Part shown: piece after piece, positions 27,701-42,300 of the stretch
Layout of the letters: the number at the start of each line of letters is the position of its first letter
Numbering within the stretch: the first letter of the stretch is position 1
Assembly: GCA_036244855.1 (NCBI GenBank)
Contig: BQKZ01000428.1
Coordinates: 67,681 to 131,680, forward strand
Source of the DNA: Temnopleurus reevesii
Lineage: Eukaryota > Echinodermata > Echinoidea > Temnopleuroida > Temnopleuridae
DNA length: 64,000 bases
Reading direction: 5' to 3'
Notes under the pieces: model-generated
The model's input: the letters and a program-made list of their open reading frames with translations, nothing else
Databases searched by the model: none
Told to the model about the DNA's origin: nothing
Translations under genes and position numbers: made by a program

Positions 27701-30700
27701 ATATTGTAGCAATGGTTAACATCATAAAACAACAACCAAAACAAGTCATCTTATCCCTTCCGGTGGAAGGATGTGCCACTGTTTACAAAAAATGTTAATC
27801 CCCATAACATTCTCAACGAACATTTCTATGTTTTAATTTGTTTCTAATGATTGGCTTAGTAGAAAGCTTGTCACACAGTCACGCCTCTTTAATTTCAACC
27901 AAAACAAAACAAAAACCAAACAAGGGGCTTTTATTAAAAGGACCGTCTTAAAAGGGATCGATTTAAGGAAAGGGTCCTGTACTTTTTCTCCTCCCCAAAC
28001 GACAGTTATCCCGTTCGGAATGCCGCCCTGGGATAGCCTGATTACAAACGCTTCTTTGGTCACAAAACAAACAAGATGTTATATCTAATGATTCCCATTG
28101 CCACCGAATAATAGCATGGGACTGAAAAGGCGTTATAAATACCCTTTATTTACATCCCGTTGCCGGGGCAACCGCAACATCGAACAACACATAAACGTTT
28201 GTACAATTATCATTCGTGTTTTCTCCTTTTCCCTGCTCCTTGTCATGCAACCAAGCAATAATAATTGAATTAAAAGGAACATTTTCAAGTGACCACTTCA
28301 AAGTCATCGCTTTCTAAAGACTCGAACATAATCCGAAAATTGACATGATTGAAAGACATTTGTGAATAGTGGCACGCTTTTCGCTTTGATCTCACGAACA
28401 ATAAAAAACCATCCACTACTCAATCTCTTAAACGGGCTTGCATAACATTCATGATTCACCAGATTTATTATGCCATTTCATCTTTAAAAAGTTTCTGGCT
28501 GATTATAAGCAACATATATCAATTTAAATTTTTGAATAATGCGAGTGAGCTTTTGACTAACCTTATTTTGGGCGCCCCTTGAGCTGGTAAACAAGCAAAT
28601 AATGGCTTCGGGAATATTGCCCCCATTTCATTTACTCAATTTGCCCCCCCCCCAAGAGTTAGAAATAATAAGGGGGTAAACGTTTCACAAAATTTTGCTC
28701 CCCCTTCTGTCAATTTTATTGGGGGGGGGGGGTGGTCTAGCGCCCCAAAGCCCCTTCCCCCAGAATACAACTATGGTAAAGGTGTCATAATAAACCTGTG
28801 GGAACCCTAAAATGACTCGACTGGAAGTGGAGAAGAGAGATGTTAAAAAACCACAGGTCAAAACCTCGAAGCTCCAAAGTTTCCCCATCCAGTGATTATT
28901 TTCCCCCATTCAAACCCACGAATCTCTTTTCTTCGCCTTTAACTCGTCGAGCCCGAAAAGAGATTACGAATTAAATCGATACGAGGCTGAAAAGATATTT
29001 CATTGGTTTCGTCTCGTATTGTTGAACCGGGGAAGAACGAGCATTAGAACCGTTGACTCGGTAACAATCCTACACAAAGTTATAAACATTTATTGTTAAC
29101 ATCTATTCCTGTCCCCCTCTTCCCTCCTTCTTCCCCAAATCTCAAATTCCTCCTGACATTAATGACATTACCCCGAGTGTCTTTTTAAGTGTTTTAAGAA
29201 ATTATCCAGGTTAAATTTAGTGAGGATTCCGCGAGCAGGATAACACATCCAAGACATCGAGCATGAAATCTCGACCGATTCATGGTTTGTTTATCATTGG
29301 CCGTATCTATGGATTCTAATGCTGATTAAGCATTTTTAGGGTTATAACAATCTTTTACGAAATAAACAGTTTCCACCGTTATCAAATATATGAAATAGAT
29401 CGAATTGTTATTGATTTTAGTCGATTGTTCTGACATGCATGTTTGTCCGAGGTTAGAGCTCTGGGCCAGTCAGGGCTAGAACTTAATATCACAGGCAAGA
29501 TCTTGATTCGCATTAGACTCTCTCCACCCAGGTTTTATATGGTAGGCCATGTGCTTATAGAATTACAGCATGACATAACCCTTTGGGATGTTTTGTATAG
29601 CATTACCTTTGGTCACAAGCCCCAGATAATTTCGGCTCATTCCAAATTGGAGTATTACTTAGTTTTGTATTCTTTTGAAATAATGTATTTTGCCCACGCG
29701 GTGTTTCGATTTAAAACATCCATTCATGCAGGGAAAATGGAAGAGGAATCGATAAGAATTTAGCCACGGTTTTATATTAACATCCCCAAGAGCAATATAA
29801 AACGAAATTATTGCTAATTCATCATGTAATACTTTCCACCACTTTGAAAACTCGTAAGTCTACAGACTTCTTTTGAGCATCATGACCATTTTTTCTTTCT
29901 ACGGTCTAGCACCGATTTCCGAAAATTCTTCAGTTTACCCAAACACCTAAAGAATCTGAGGGCTTCACCCCATCAAAGCAGAAAAGCATTCCAATCCTAG
30001 GGATTTCAATCTCTTCCCATTGTTTTGAGGATGTCTTCATCCATTGTCCCCCTAATCTCCCTGTGTCTTCTCAAAGAGTCTCCATCTCCTTGGGCCACCT
30101 GCGCGCTCCTCTATAAAGGCCCGGGCACACCAAACACGGCAAGGCATAACGGCACGGATTCTTATTGGTCAGCGCGCTCCTTCGCGCAAAGAATGCTTCA
30201 CAATTGACCAATCACAGGGGAGACATCGCGTGAAAACCGTACCACGATGCCGTGCCGTGTTGGTGTGCCCGGGCCTTTAGACAAACAAACGAAAATGAAA
30301 GACACCATAAGAATTGTAAGACACCATAGAATGGCTGGAGATGGGGGTAGAAAACTCGTTAGCCCCTTTTCAATGGGCCGCTTTGTAGACTCTGCAAACA
30401 CCCATCTCATTATAACACCCTATCGCAGACTGTCTGAACCCTCCACGGCTTCTCTGTACATCTCCCCTTGATTGAAACACACTCAAACGAACGTTACCCC
30501 CCTTTGGAGTTTACACCTCTCGAGTTCGAAAACAGAATTTATCCTTCCCCCAACAAAATTAATCATGGATTAGGGAGAAAGAAAGGAATTCACCTCACCC
30601 GAAAGCTAGTCCAAAACATCCCATCTAAGCATGTATTTGTCATACAGACAATCTCTCGTTGCTTTTGTAATTGTTTTGGTTTTCTTGTCGTTTATAGACC

Positions 30701-33700
30701 AGCAGTGAAAAGATTTACTTGATCATTTGTAGAAAATAAATAAGCCTACATTCCAATGCTTTGTACATAACTTTGTACTATTCAAAATATGTAATAGGTA
30801 GGAAAAAAATATTTACATGGTCAAAATTTGTAATTGCACAAATCTGATGTCGTGATTTGTTCCCCTAATATCAAAACTGTATTCATGGTATTGTTGACCA
30901 TACAAAACACAATTAGACCCCATACTTGAAGTAGGCCTCCACAACCAACATGTTTGTGACAATTCCCTAAAAGGTCATCTAGAAAACACCCATGCCAAAT
31001 TTTAAGTGAAAATACGTTTTTAACAAATGAATAGGAGAGACCCAGCACAGTTGATAGAAATCGCTACAGTATAATCGAGACACACAAGAATTCTGGTTGT
31101 CAGGACTGCGGAAGTACGCGCAGTTGGAGTGTCGGGTGCAATTAGCATTATCAATCAGGTTGTTACAAACTTGGGTGTCCAGCGCGCGACCTACAACATA
31201 TTTAGAGAATTATAAAAAGTGCATGCAACTTATTCGATTTCCAAAAGACACGTGTCCATCAGTGACATGTATCTAATTGTTGTCTGTCAGTATCTTCGTT
31301 TTGATTTTTCTCTTTATTCAATCGATATCGTCATCTTTGCCGCCTCTGTATGAAGGTTTTTTTTTTCTTTCTTTTTCGTTTTGCCGTGGGAATCATATCA
31401 GTGTAATTTGTATTGCTTAAATTTGAGATTTCGTTCACTTCATTTGGCTTGAGCCTGTAAATGTTTAGCGACAGACATCACATTATTACTATCGCCTGCT
31501 GCTTCCTGAGGCGATATTTCACCATTTTAAAGCCTTGAGTGCCGAATTATTTTCACGCATTATCTGTGCTTATACAACCAATTAATAGTATCAAGTATGT
31601 AGCACATTATATGTATCGGGTCTCATTCTCCACAAATATTATGTAACTTTGATTTCCCTTCCAGCCGATTCTCAATCAATGTTTCTATAAAGTGGCGCGG
31701 AAATATTCTTCACGATTGCAACCATTGTATGGCAGACTGCGTATCCGTTCTCACTCGTGTGGCTCCGAGCATTCGCGCATGAAGTAAGCGTGAAGAAATG
31801 AGATGAATGGTGACCGGAAATCGCCGACCTATATCTTCGGCAAAATATTCGTCATGAAAGTAATGTGTCCCAAGTAGTCGGTTAGCACTAATTAATTTGA
31901 TGACATATATTAAACATTCCAAACTCATGGAAATATAGATTTACCACATACGCAAGCATATGGGGCAAATAAGTTAGGTATAACTTTATGCCTACATCGA
32001 AGGTAAAAATCCATCTTTTTCATAGAGTTTTCATACTATCAGTCTATAGATTGTACACATGTAAAATTGTATCATCCTTTTTATACGCGACCTTGTTCGA
32101 TATGAAAATTAGCAGAGAGATAGGTTTCGTGAGTAATTATATGTTTGGTCACTTAACAATGAGGAGTACCACAATCTTACAGATAAGATCAATCACTAAT
32201 GAGTTTTAAGTTTCGAAATTACTCATAAAGGACTAAATTAACGGTCAGAAATTGTCCAATGAATTAGCTTTCCCCAAGAGCTTAATAATTTTGTCAAATG
32301 AGATAGAAACTATATCTTACACATTTCTCGAATCCATACAACGCGTTTAGTAAAACGATAAGTCTGAACATTTTTAGTAATGAAAAAAAAACTCATGACT
32401 AATGATAGCTGACGAGTCCCTCCCGTCCGTCAAGCTGTCATCACCTGCCGGAAAAATGGATCATTCCCACCTCCACTTTGCGCGATTCGGATAGCCAGGC
32501 GCGAGTCGAGACGTTTTAAATTCTCCAATCACGTGACCTGAAATTCCTCCGTAAATACACCAGGCCGATATCCGATTGTCAGTATTAATGACGGCTGTAA
32601 TTGTGGCGGGGATCGCAATCCCAGTCATCTGTGTCTGAAAGATCCCTTTCATGCGGCCAAAAAATCACATCAACAATTTGTAATCGGTTAACTTCGTCCC
32701 GATCTGAAATCTAAGACAGATTAAAGGCCTCAATATGACAAGAGATGTTTAAGTCTTTTTTTCAGTAGTTCCACATCTTCAGTAGAAAGCCATGTTTTTA
32801 ATGAAAACATAAAAATAATTCATATAATATCACATAGGACGAAACGAAAACGACGCAAATAAATCTCCAATGGGAATAGAAATGATTAACAGTACACACG
32901 CTTATTTAAACAAAGAGTTCTCTTGGAGAAAAGGCATGTACCTATTCCCTAGATTTAACAGTTTAATGGTAAACTGAAGTAGCCGCGGATTTCAATCAAA
33001 CTTAATTAGACCAAACGTAATTAAACGGGAACGTGATATATACACATTGAAGTAATCAATTATCTCAAATTACGAAGAGATACACACTTCTTGTTTAGGA
33101 CTCTGAGACGAACCTCTAAACTGCCTAAGGAACATTACTCCAGACTGCTTTTAGGCTTTCACACCTCGTGCTAGTAATAGCTTCCTCTTTCCGAACACTT
33201 TGCAAGGAATCGGTTAATTAAGGTGGGGAAGTATTTCAGAAGTATTCAGACAACTTTGCAGTGGTTAACTCCAGACTAAATCTGTAATATCATGAACATT
33301 GATTGCTTTGATTTAATCTAAGCTTTATAAACAATTTTGCCCACTCATTTTTTTAGGCTTTTCTGTGCATCCCTTTGGCTATATTCCCGTTATTGGTCTG
33401 TTCATCTCCTTTATTATCTTCCAATTTATCTTCTTCATGAAATTATTTTAATTTTCATCTCCTCATTCTTCTTCTCCTCACCTCATCATCCCTTCTTCTA
33501 CTACTCCTCCTCCTTCTTCTCCTCCTTTTCTTCTTCTCCTCCTTGTTTTTCTTCTTCTTAATCCTTCGTTTTCTCTCCCCCTCCTCCCCCTATACTCTTC
33601 ATCATCATCAGCAGCAGCAGTAGCTTCTTCTTCTTCTTCTTCTCCTTCTGTCTCTCCTTTCCCCTCCTTCTCTTATCTTATTCTTCCTTTCTTCTTCGTG

Positions 33701-35228
33701 TTTCATCCTTCGATCTTTCTTTTCCTTATCTTTCATCTTCCTCACCCCTTGCACACTTTCCCGCCAAGTTTGCGGGCATGCTCATTTCCTTTGCGCTATC
33801 CATAAGGAAACTTTAGAAAGGTTACTAAAACAATGTTTTCCCCTCACCAATAATTCAACCTGCGTATCATATCGTGTTGAACTTGAGTATATAGGAGATC
33901 AGGGCCCTGTAACATAAACGGGATGCAATCAATTTAGCGATAAATCGCAAAATTTTGTACATGATTTGCCATAGACTAGCGATTGATATCAATCATACGA
34001 TTGATTTGAAATCTTGATGTGATGGGCCCCTGAAGATGGTGTGAGTTACTTTAAGTTGTTTCGCTCATACTTTCTGGGGAGTTTGGTGAATAAATGACGA
34101 AGCGTTTCGGTTCATTGGATGGTCACACATGTTCTTTTCAAACACTCGTTGAATCACGAGAATGCACTTCTGTGCCTTGTATATATTACAGCATTGGTAG
34201 AAGCAAACCTGTGGCTTATGTGACATCTTCAGAATAAGATTTTGTCTAATTTCATTTTGGCCATGCTAAAAATTCTTGCAACGATGTGCAGTATGAATTC
34301 ATAGTAAATGATATTTGGAACTGTAGAAAAGTTCCTTTTATGGGAATATTGTTGCCAAAACAAAACTGATTTAAATGTATTCCGGTTAATCGCTAAATCA
34401 TTTAATAATTTCGCTATGGAGCTTACACAGATGATACTATGTTGGACCTCACGATGGAATGAGTCCATTTACTGATCTTTATGCGCACATCCCTTTGTTT
34501 CTACAAATTTTGGACAAGAATACATTCGCATATGCTATTGATTTTTAATTGTAAGCATTCATTTAGAAATCTGTTCTAAGTTTGAAGAATTGCTTTACTC
34601 ACTTCTGCAACCACAGACCAATAACTTGGCCAGAACGAAAGTTTATCTTAAAAGTTCTTAAGAGCTGTCGAGCTTGCTGACAACCTTGTATAAACCATCC
34701 TTGAATTGTTGTCATACCGTGTAATACCAAGCATAAACAGCTTTTAAGAGGTGTCAGAAGTGATATATCGGGCTGTCCCGCAGATGAATTCTTGTGGTGT
34801 GAGAAAGATAAAACGGAAATATTAAAAGATATGATTGATAAGCCACACGTGTAGACATAGCAGGCCCCTGCCACACACGAATTATATTGATTTGAACCTG
34901 TACTTACGACCCTCCGCTTGTCAGTGTCCGTGTTGCCATGGTTGCCAAAGTGTAGCTGCGACTATCAAGTTGTGACCGTGGCTTTAGAATGCAAGTTTTT
35001 CCTACCGATTAAGCAAGACTGTTCCGTCGTTTTACGATTGATTCTAAGTCCAAAGGTTTATCTTTAAAGTGTCGTTTTACATGGCATCAACTGTCGGCCA
35101 TTTTGAAATTCAATGTAAAATGTGCCTTGCATTGGAAAATGTCATAGGCTAAATATTTCTTCCGACATGGCGGTTAAATGACGTCAAGAAACGTTCTTGA
35201 TCTTATAGGCATGTTCGTTCGCACATTG

Positions 35229-35294
<66 letters not shown>

Positions 35295-38200
35295 CAAACA
35301 TGAGCAATAGTGTAGTAATATACGAAGCATGTTGTACTTTCTGTGCCCCTTTATGGTGAAGATATATGATCACCATCGTAATGTAAAGCATGAATTTCGC
35401 CTGAAGAGCCCCTATTTAATAGCCCATGCGGAACCCATCTCGTGTTGTCTTGGGAGGAGGGGGTAATTCTAGGGGGTAAGAGAAAGGGTGTAGATTAACC
35501 CCATACCATCCTTCCGGTTTGATGACTGGTCAGGCTCACGCAATCCTTATCATTCATCCATAATAGCCAGATAGATCTACACAATTCGTTTCCAGATTTT
35601 GTTGTAAACTTATTGCGGTTTAAATCTCCTGTGAATATGCGACCATCAAAAACAAGTTTAAAGGAAGCGGTCTTATCTATTTAGTTGCCAGGAGGAATTA
35701 TGGGTATAGCCATCTCACGGAAGTGTTCTATGATAATTGCGTTGTCATAATTAGGACTTTTTCTCAAATTGATGTAGGAAAACAACGGGAAGGAATATTC
35801 CTACAAAACTGTCAAGTCCTCTGAGGTCTTATAACCACAGTATTTCTTTATCAGTAAGAATATTGTCTCGCACGCACATCGTTATTCACCCAATAGCCGC
35901 ACACACACATGCAACAAGCCGTATGGCATCAGCAAACGCACACACGCACATCAACATGAGATGACGATTAACCCACACTATATCACCCACACGTAAAAAG
36001 CGAATTCTTCGTAGAAAAGTGTCAGATAGTGCATATCTTTCTCAATTATATCTTTCTTTTTCATGAAAGCAAGGAATTTACCATGAAATTAAAGGGGAAC
36101 TTCACCCAGACATTTGAGTGCGCTCAGTTGATGAAAAAAAATACAGTGGTCAAACTGTGAAAATTTGAGCAAAATCCGACTATCTATTCAAAAGTTATGA
36201 ATGTTCAAAGTTTTGATTGAAACCCCTCATGGGCTCCTCAAATTGGCTCCGTACAGGAACAAAATGGCTGCCAACATGGAGAACTCTCCATTCACTTTGT
36301 ACACAGAATTTCACAATTTTCCTCTTTTTCCAGAAAAGTAGACAAAGTTTTGTTTTTTCAGTTAAATATATTATAGCCACATCGATTCTGCAAGCATTCC
36401 AAAAAGAACGGTGCTGATTCATCATTTGAAATATGATATTGATCCATTTTCAATAAATCTATATACAAAGTGCATGAGGAGTTCTCCATGTATGACATCA
36501 CAGATTATGCTAATTGGCTATACGTTGCCAATTCAAGGATGCCCAGCACAAGTGGAAATAATAACTTTGAAAATTCATAACTTTTGAATGGATTATCCGA
36601 TTTTGCTCAAATTTTCACAGTTTGTTCACCTGATTTTTCTTCATTTACTGACTATACATTATTGTCTGGGTGTAATTCCCCTTTAATGATCCTAGTGTGC
36701 GTTTCCCTTGCACAATTATTCCAAAGAGAGTACTCTGACATCGTGCAAACATGTTAAGTCTATTCCAAGGTGATGCCATGCTCGTTTCGCGATTAGATTT
36801 TAAGACTCAACCGATTTTTTTTCTCTTTCGGGAATTTCGAGACAAAAAGAACTATCTGGGTGGTCACTATTTGGAAACCTTCTTCTTAATCTGCCCAATG
36901 GAAGAGGAAAAATAGGGCGGAGAAGACGTAACAAGACGATGACTATTACATGACCTCAATTGACCAAGAAACTAAGATGGCGCTTAAAGATTCCTTAATC
37001 GTTGTCTTCTATCTCTCTCTCAAGTCTCCCCTCTTCTCTATTTCTTTCTCCCATCTTCCTATTTGTCGCCCCCTCTCTCTCTCTCTGTCTCTCTCTCTCT
37101 CTCTCTGTCTCTCCTTCTTCCAAATCCTACCCATCCCTCCCCCTCTCTCTCTTTATCTTTCAGAAAAATTTGAAGAGAATGAATTATCCTTTAAGGGAAG
37201 TACATTGATCTACATATTATTTCTATTTCATGCCCTACTTCTGTGTCACGTGCATTATCTTTCTTTTTGTTTTTTTTTATCTTCTTTTGTTTGCCTGTTT
37301 GTTTATTTGTTTCTCCATCATTTATTCTGCAGACCTCTTCTCCATTTCTCACCCAATTTCTATCCACCATATATATCCTCCACAGAGACCCAAATTCTTG
37401 GTATTCCAGTAAGGTAAAAGTTTTTATCACACCTTTTGGCGCGTCTTTTGTCATCTCCACTCTCTACGGAGCCATGTTGTGCCTGCCGTGAGTCAAGTAT
37501 GCAAAGCTACATCGTTGCTAGGCAACGGCATGTTTCGGCTCCATGGTGTTAAATGCCACTGGACAATGCTACAGCCCTCTCCTTTTCTTCACAAAAATTG
37601 TAGGTTAAGTGAAAGCATGACCAAGGTTTTTTGGGGGGTTTGACACCCCTCCGAATTGTCATCTTTACAGAACTATTACGTGTCCTCAGCCGGCCTGCAG
37701 TTGTAACATTATTCTTTTACATTCATTGTAAAACTCTCATACTAGCTAACATGCGCCCGTCACTATATGGGAGCAAAATTAAGAATCAAAGTTTGAGACT
37801 TTCATGTTAAAAATAAAACTAGGTTAGAGAACATCTTCCTACTTCTTAAATGGGGACGTGCAAATCTCATGAAAAGTTCAGTCCTGGTTTTCTAAGTATT
37901 TATAATGATCATTAATTATTTCCATGTTCGTGTCTAAGCCACAATCCAAAGATATGTCACCGAACCCAACCCCAAACGTGTAAGATGGAATCCAACAAGA
38001 CGGCTCGGAGGCGTGCTGATCCCTATCCAAGCACCTTAAACCATTTCCCTTAATTAGCATCTGTTCTCGACTAATTAAGATTCTGAAGAATTTCTTCTCG
38101 TCCTGGAACCGATCTTCCTGATTCAGTTCTCGATGTCGACATGCCAAAGATCGACGGCGAGATAGCACACGTCCATAACGTGTTCGATCACGGTTATCAC

Positions 38201-39294
38201 TGACAATCAATGTAAGCTCATTAAGGGGATCGATTAAGACCTGATAGGATGCCCACGTTCATGACGTATTCCTTGAGGAGTGGAGGGGAGGAAAATACTT
38301 GTCGTGATTGCACTTCCTATAATAGATCATGGATTTTGTTAGATTTAGCCGTCATCAAGTGATGTTAATAGAACTTGACAAAGTATAAGCACCAATCTTT
38401 GAGGAAACTATGTTTTACAGCATAATTGATATGTCATAATTCAGTATATGTTTTTAATTCCAATCATTTATTATAAAGAAGCAATGTCGAATGACTTCAA
38501 TTCAATTTGAAAGTGACAAACAAGAACGGGATAGACGAAAAACCTAGAGCTAACCGAGACATCAGACAGTAAGTTCCCCCAAAGATTACACATTCTTTTC
38601 GTACCATATGTAACAACGTTGGAAATTTCGCCTGATTATTGGTATAATGTCCCGGTCACATAGGACCCCGGAAACAACACGATTCACCCCGACTCGTTGT
38701 TCTGAGGCAGTTAATTGTGAATTAACAAAGAGTCGGGGTGAATCGTGTTGCTTCCGGGGCCCTATGTGACCGGGGCTTAAGGATCAAGAGATTTCAATAC
38801 GCTTTATTTACAATGTATATCCCCGACACTTTCGAAACCTACTCCGTCCAATCCGAATTGCACTCCGAACTGGAACTGTAAATACTCGAATTTTGTTACC
38901 TTTATTCGCCCAAGGCAATCGTCACTACGTTGGTTTTAAAATCTAGCGTGGTTCCTGTCACCCCAGTCCTCTAAAACTGGATGGAAATGAGCGAAAGGAG
39001 AAGGAAATCATTTAAATTTGATATCATTTGAAGATGACATGGAATGTTTCATTATGATGTTCTATGATGTAAACGATATCGCATGACAATATTTTTAGGG
39101 GGAGTTTGGTGAAAGGCTTTTTTGTTTGATGTTTGTGAGGGAGACATTCGATTTGGAGAAGTAAATATGATCGGACGCCGTGTTTATTCGTCATGGGACT
39201 CTGGAAATTAAGTGGTGCATGTTTTGGTGAAGGATTCGAAGTTATTTGAAATGTAGAAACAGAGGAGGAATGAAAGAAATTGAGAGAGAGAAGG

Positions 39295-39343
<49 letters not shown>

Positions 39344-42300
39344 AGGAACATTTGTAGACAGACCTATGGACACAGAAATAGAGATAATTTAGTGAGACAG
39401 ACGGAAAGACAGACAGACAAAGCGGGTGGAATGTTTGCATCAGAGGAAGAAAAAAAATGCGCTAAATCTGTAACAAAGCTGCTAAAGAAATCAGAGCAAA
39501 TATCTAGTCTCCCTGCAAATAAGGATAAATGCGACATATGGCGGTTGCGAAGCCCCTTTTGTCGCACCAAGATAAATGATTATGTCCCCAAAACCAAACT
39601 TCTTCAAGGAATGCTGCAATTTCAGCCAGAAATGAAAAGAAAATCGGAAAATAGAGTGAAAACATAACTAGAGCACGGGTCGGATATTTGAGCTTGCGAA
39701 TTCCCGGTGGATTTTCTTGATTGCGAAGACCTTTTCACTTCTTTATCTTGATTCACTTGTTATGTAGTCTTCAGGTAGTTGTTTGACCAGGAGCCACGGA
39801 ACATCCAGGGTACCATTTCTCGCTGCCACCTCCCCCGTTAGCTCCCCGATAGATTACCCGATGAAACCCATCTCTCAGACGTTCCCCAGGCTGGTTGATT
39901 AATGGCGAATCTAACAAAGGATATCGAGGTTAATTCTTGGCTAAAGAAGACTACAACAGTCTCCCATACGTCTGTAATTTTCTTTCCCCTTTCTATCTGT
40001 CTCCATTTCCACGCTTTTTCGGATTTTTATCAATTTAGCTGGCGGTGATCTGCACCCGGTAATGAGAAAGTTCTTGCGTTTTCTGTGTCTATATAACCCA
40101 GATAGCAATGGTGGTAAGGATAAAACGCTTCAGAATACGGTCAGTTTACTTGTTAAAATAACTGATCGCGTTTCGTGGAGTAGACAATTATGATATAAGA
40201 GTGAGAGAGCCCCGGGAGTGACAGAAAATGAGGCGCCAACTCGTAGCATATGATACAATAATGGTTTGTTTGTGGCGTGCGAAAGGATGTTGATCACGTG
40301 AGCGAACGAAATCACGTGATTTCAAATGCAACCTTTTTCACGCCACCGTTTAAGATGTTTGTGCTTGCCACTGGCAAACTGACGTAACCTTATGTTATTG
40401 TGTGTAGGTTTATGTGTGTGTGTGTGTGTGTGTGTTTCTGTGTGCAGATGGATATGTGCGAATGGTTGTGAATGACATATAGTTTTAACTGACTTGTTAA
40501 AGTTTAGAGACAAAACATATTAAAAAACACGGTATACAGTAAACTCTGATTGGAAAGTTATTGATAACAATTAAAACAAAGATAATTTTTAAAGCGGTAA
40601 AAGAAATAAAGCGAGAAAATGGAAGTGGAGATTTCAACAAATGTCTCGCGTGGAATCTTAATACTTTAAGTCGTCTTAAGATCTCGAACAATTTCTCCAT
40701 CTGCGAATGATTTGTCTCTCTCCCCAAACGATAAGAATGAGTCACGCTCCTCAGCTTATGGTATCTTTTTAGAAATGGGGATCGCTGCCTGCATCGGAGA
40801 TTGGCGTAATGGGTGGTGGGAAGGAAACTTTCCCCGGAGTCCTGGGGGAGTGAGTGATCCAGAACACCCCCTTCTTGCCACCGGGGACTCTGACACGCCA
40901 TTTGCTCGGATTTACACGTTATCTGGCACCGGCTAGCAGCTTGGATGTATTATAACCAAACGGGGATTCATTTATGAAGAAAAATATTGCTTTCATTGTT
41001 CAATATTTGGAATAATTACATGGGTATCATCCCCCTGTTTGCAGTTCTGTGTTGTTTTGTGGCTTCCATCTGTTCACGAATGTCTACCACATTCCAGCTA
41101 ATTATACGACGCATTGATATTGATATGTCTGATGTTTCAAGGTTAATATTTTATTCTGGATGAAATAGTAGCTCAAGACAACGTACTAGGCCTCCTGTGC
41201 TATTCTATTATATTCATACATGCAGAGTTCGAGACATTGTCGAAAAATTAAAAGTGTCACGAAAAAACCATTTGCGTCAGAATTATATTGAATGTGTGAA
41301 CATCATTAATACGGAGGAGCACTGAAATCGGTTCCAATTACATCCATCAAAATCCGCTTGAAGGATTTCGATTCCATATCCTATGAAATATTCGAGAACA
41401 AACTTTGTTGAACTTGAATTCGAGCAAACTCGGTAAACAAATCATGATTTCTCTCCAATAGAATCATCTCGGAATGATTAACGTTGTGACGGGTTGAGTT
41501 TTGACATTGATTCGGGTTCAAGTGCGGGTAGAGCGACGCGAGAAAGCAGGTGGTGGAGGGGTGTAAGATATGGGGGCGAACTGGTCCTAAAGGGGGTTCA
41601 CATGGGAGACAAAGTTCCACCAATCTAACATGGAAGCACCTAATAAAGTGTAAAAGTAATTGGGGTGTTTAGTCAAGTGCTTGTGAGGGTTGACAACTAG
41701 TAATGGGAACAGGCCCCGAAGTGAGATATTTTACACCAGACATATACCCTCTTGTTATAAGCTACCATCAAAGGGGGGCAGAGGTGGATAGCGCCTACCA
41801 ATCATCCTCCGCCAAATTGAGCGTATCCCCGATACCAACGAAGGGTGCCGGATTTGAGGGGTACGTCTGTGAAGAGTTAGCGTTGATGCCGACAGCCTGG
41901 GCTTAAAATTCCGGACGAACTTGGACTTGAGATGGGTAATCTGAGATGCAGGGATGGATGAAGGGAGGTGAGAATGGAGCGATGGGATGAGGAGGAGTGC
42001 AGGAGATACAGAGATGGAGGGAAAGAAGAGAGAAATCGAGGGCAAGGGAGAAGGGCAAAATTGGAAATAGAGGGCAAAACGTTGAGACATACTATGTTCT
42101 GTTCAATTGAAAATGTCAAGATTGTAATAACATTTTTTTGTAGGGCATCCTATGACAACAGTGTCCCAATCACTGATGGAGTCACCAGAATGAAATAAAA
42201 CATCAATGAATCAATAATTAAATAAATAGATGCATACAGACAAAGATAATAAACATCAACAATGATTGTAAAAAAATGATGGTAATCGCAGAAAGTATAA

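Noticed and set aside
31710..31928. Minus-strand frame considered as a nested gene
   Set aside because: 72 residues with no known motif and no supporting exon nearby.
36217..36417. Open frame inside the ~600-bp TIR element
   Set aside because: Sense and antisense frames arise from the inverted repeat; no transposase signature.
36950..37417. 155-aa open frame, the longest in the window
   Set aside because: Composition (Ser/Leu/Phe from CT-rich DNA) is that of a low-complexity tract; other frames over the same stretch are open too, and nothing is recognisable.
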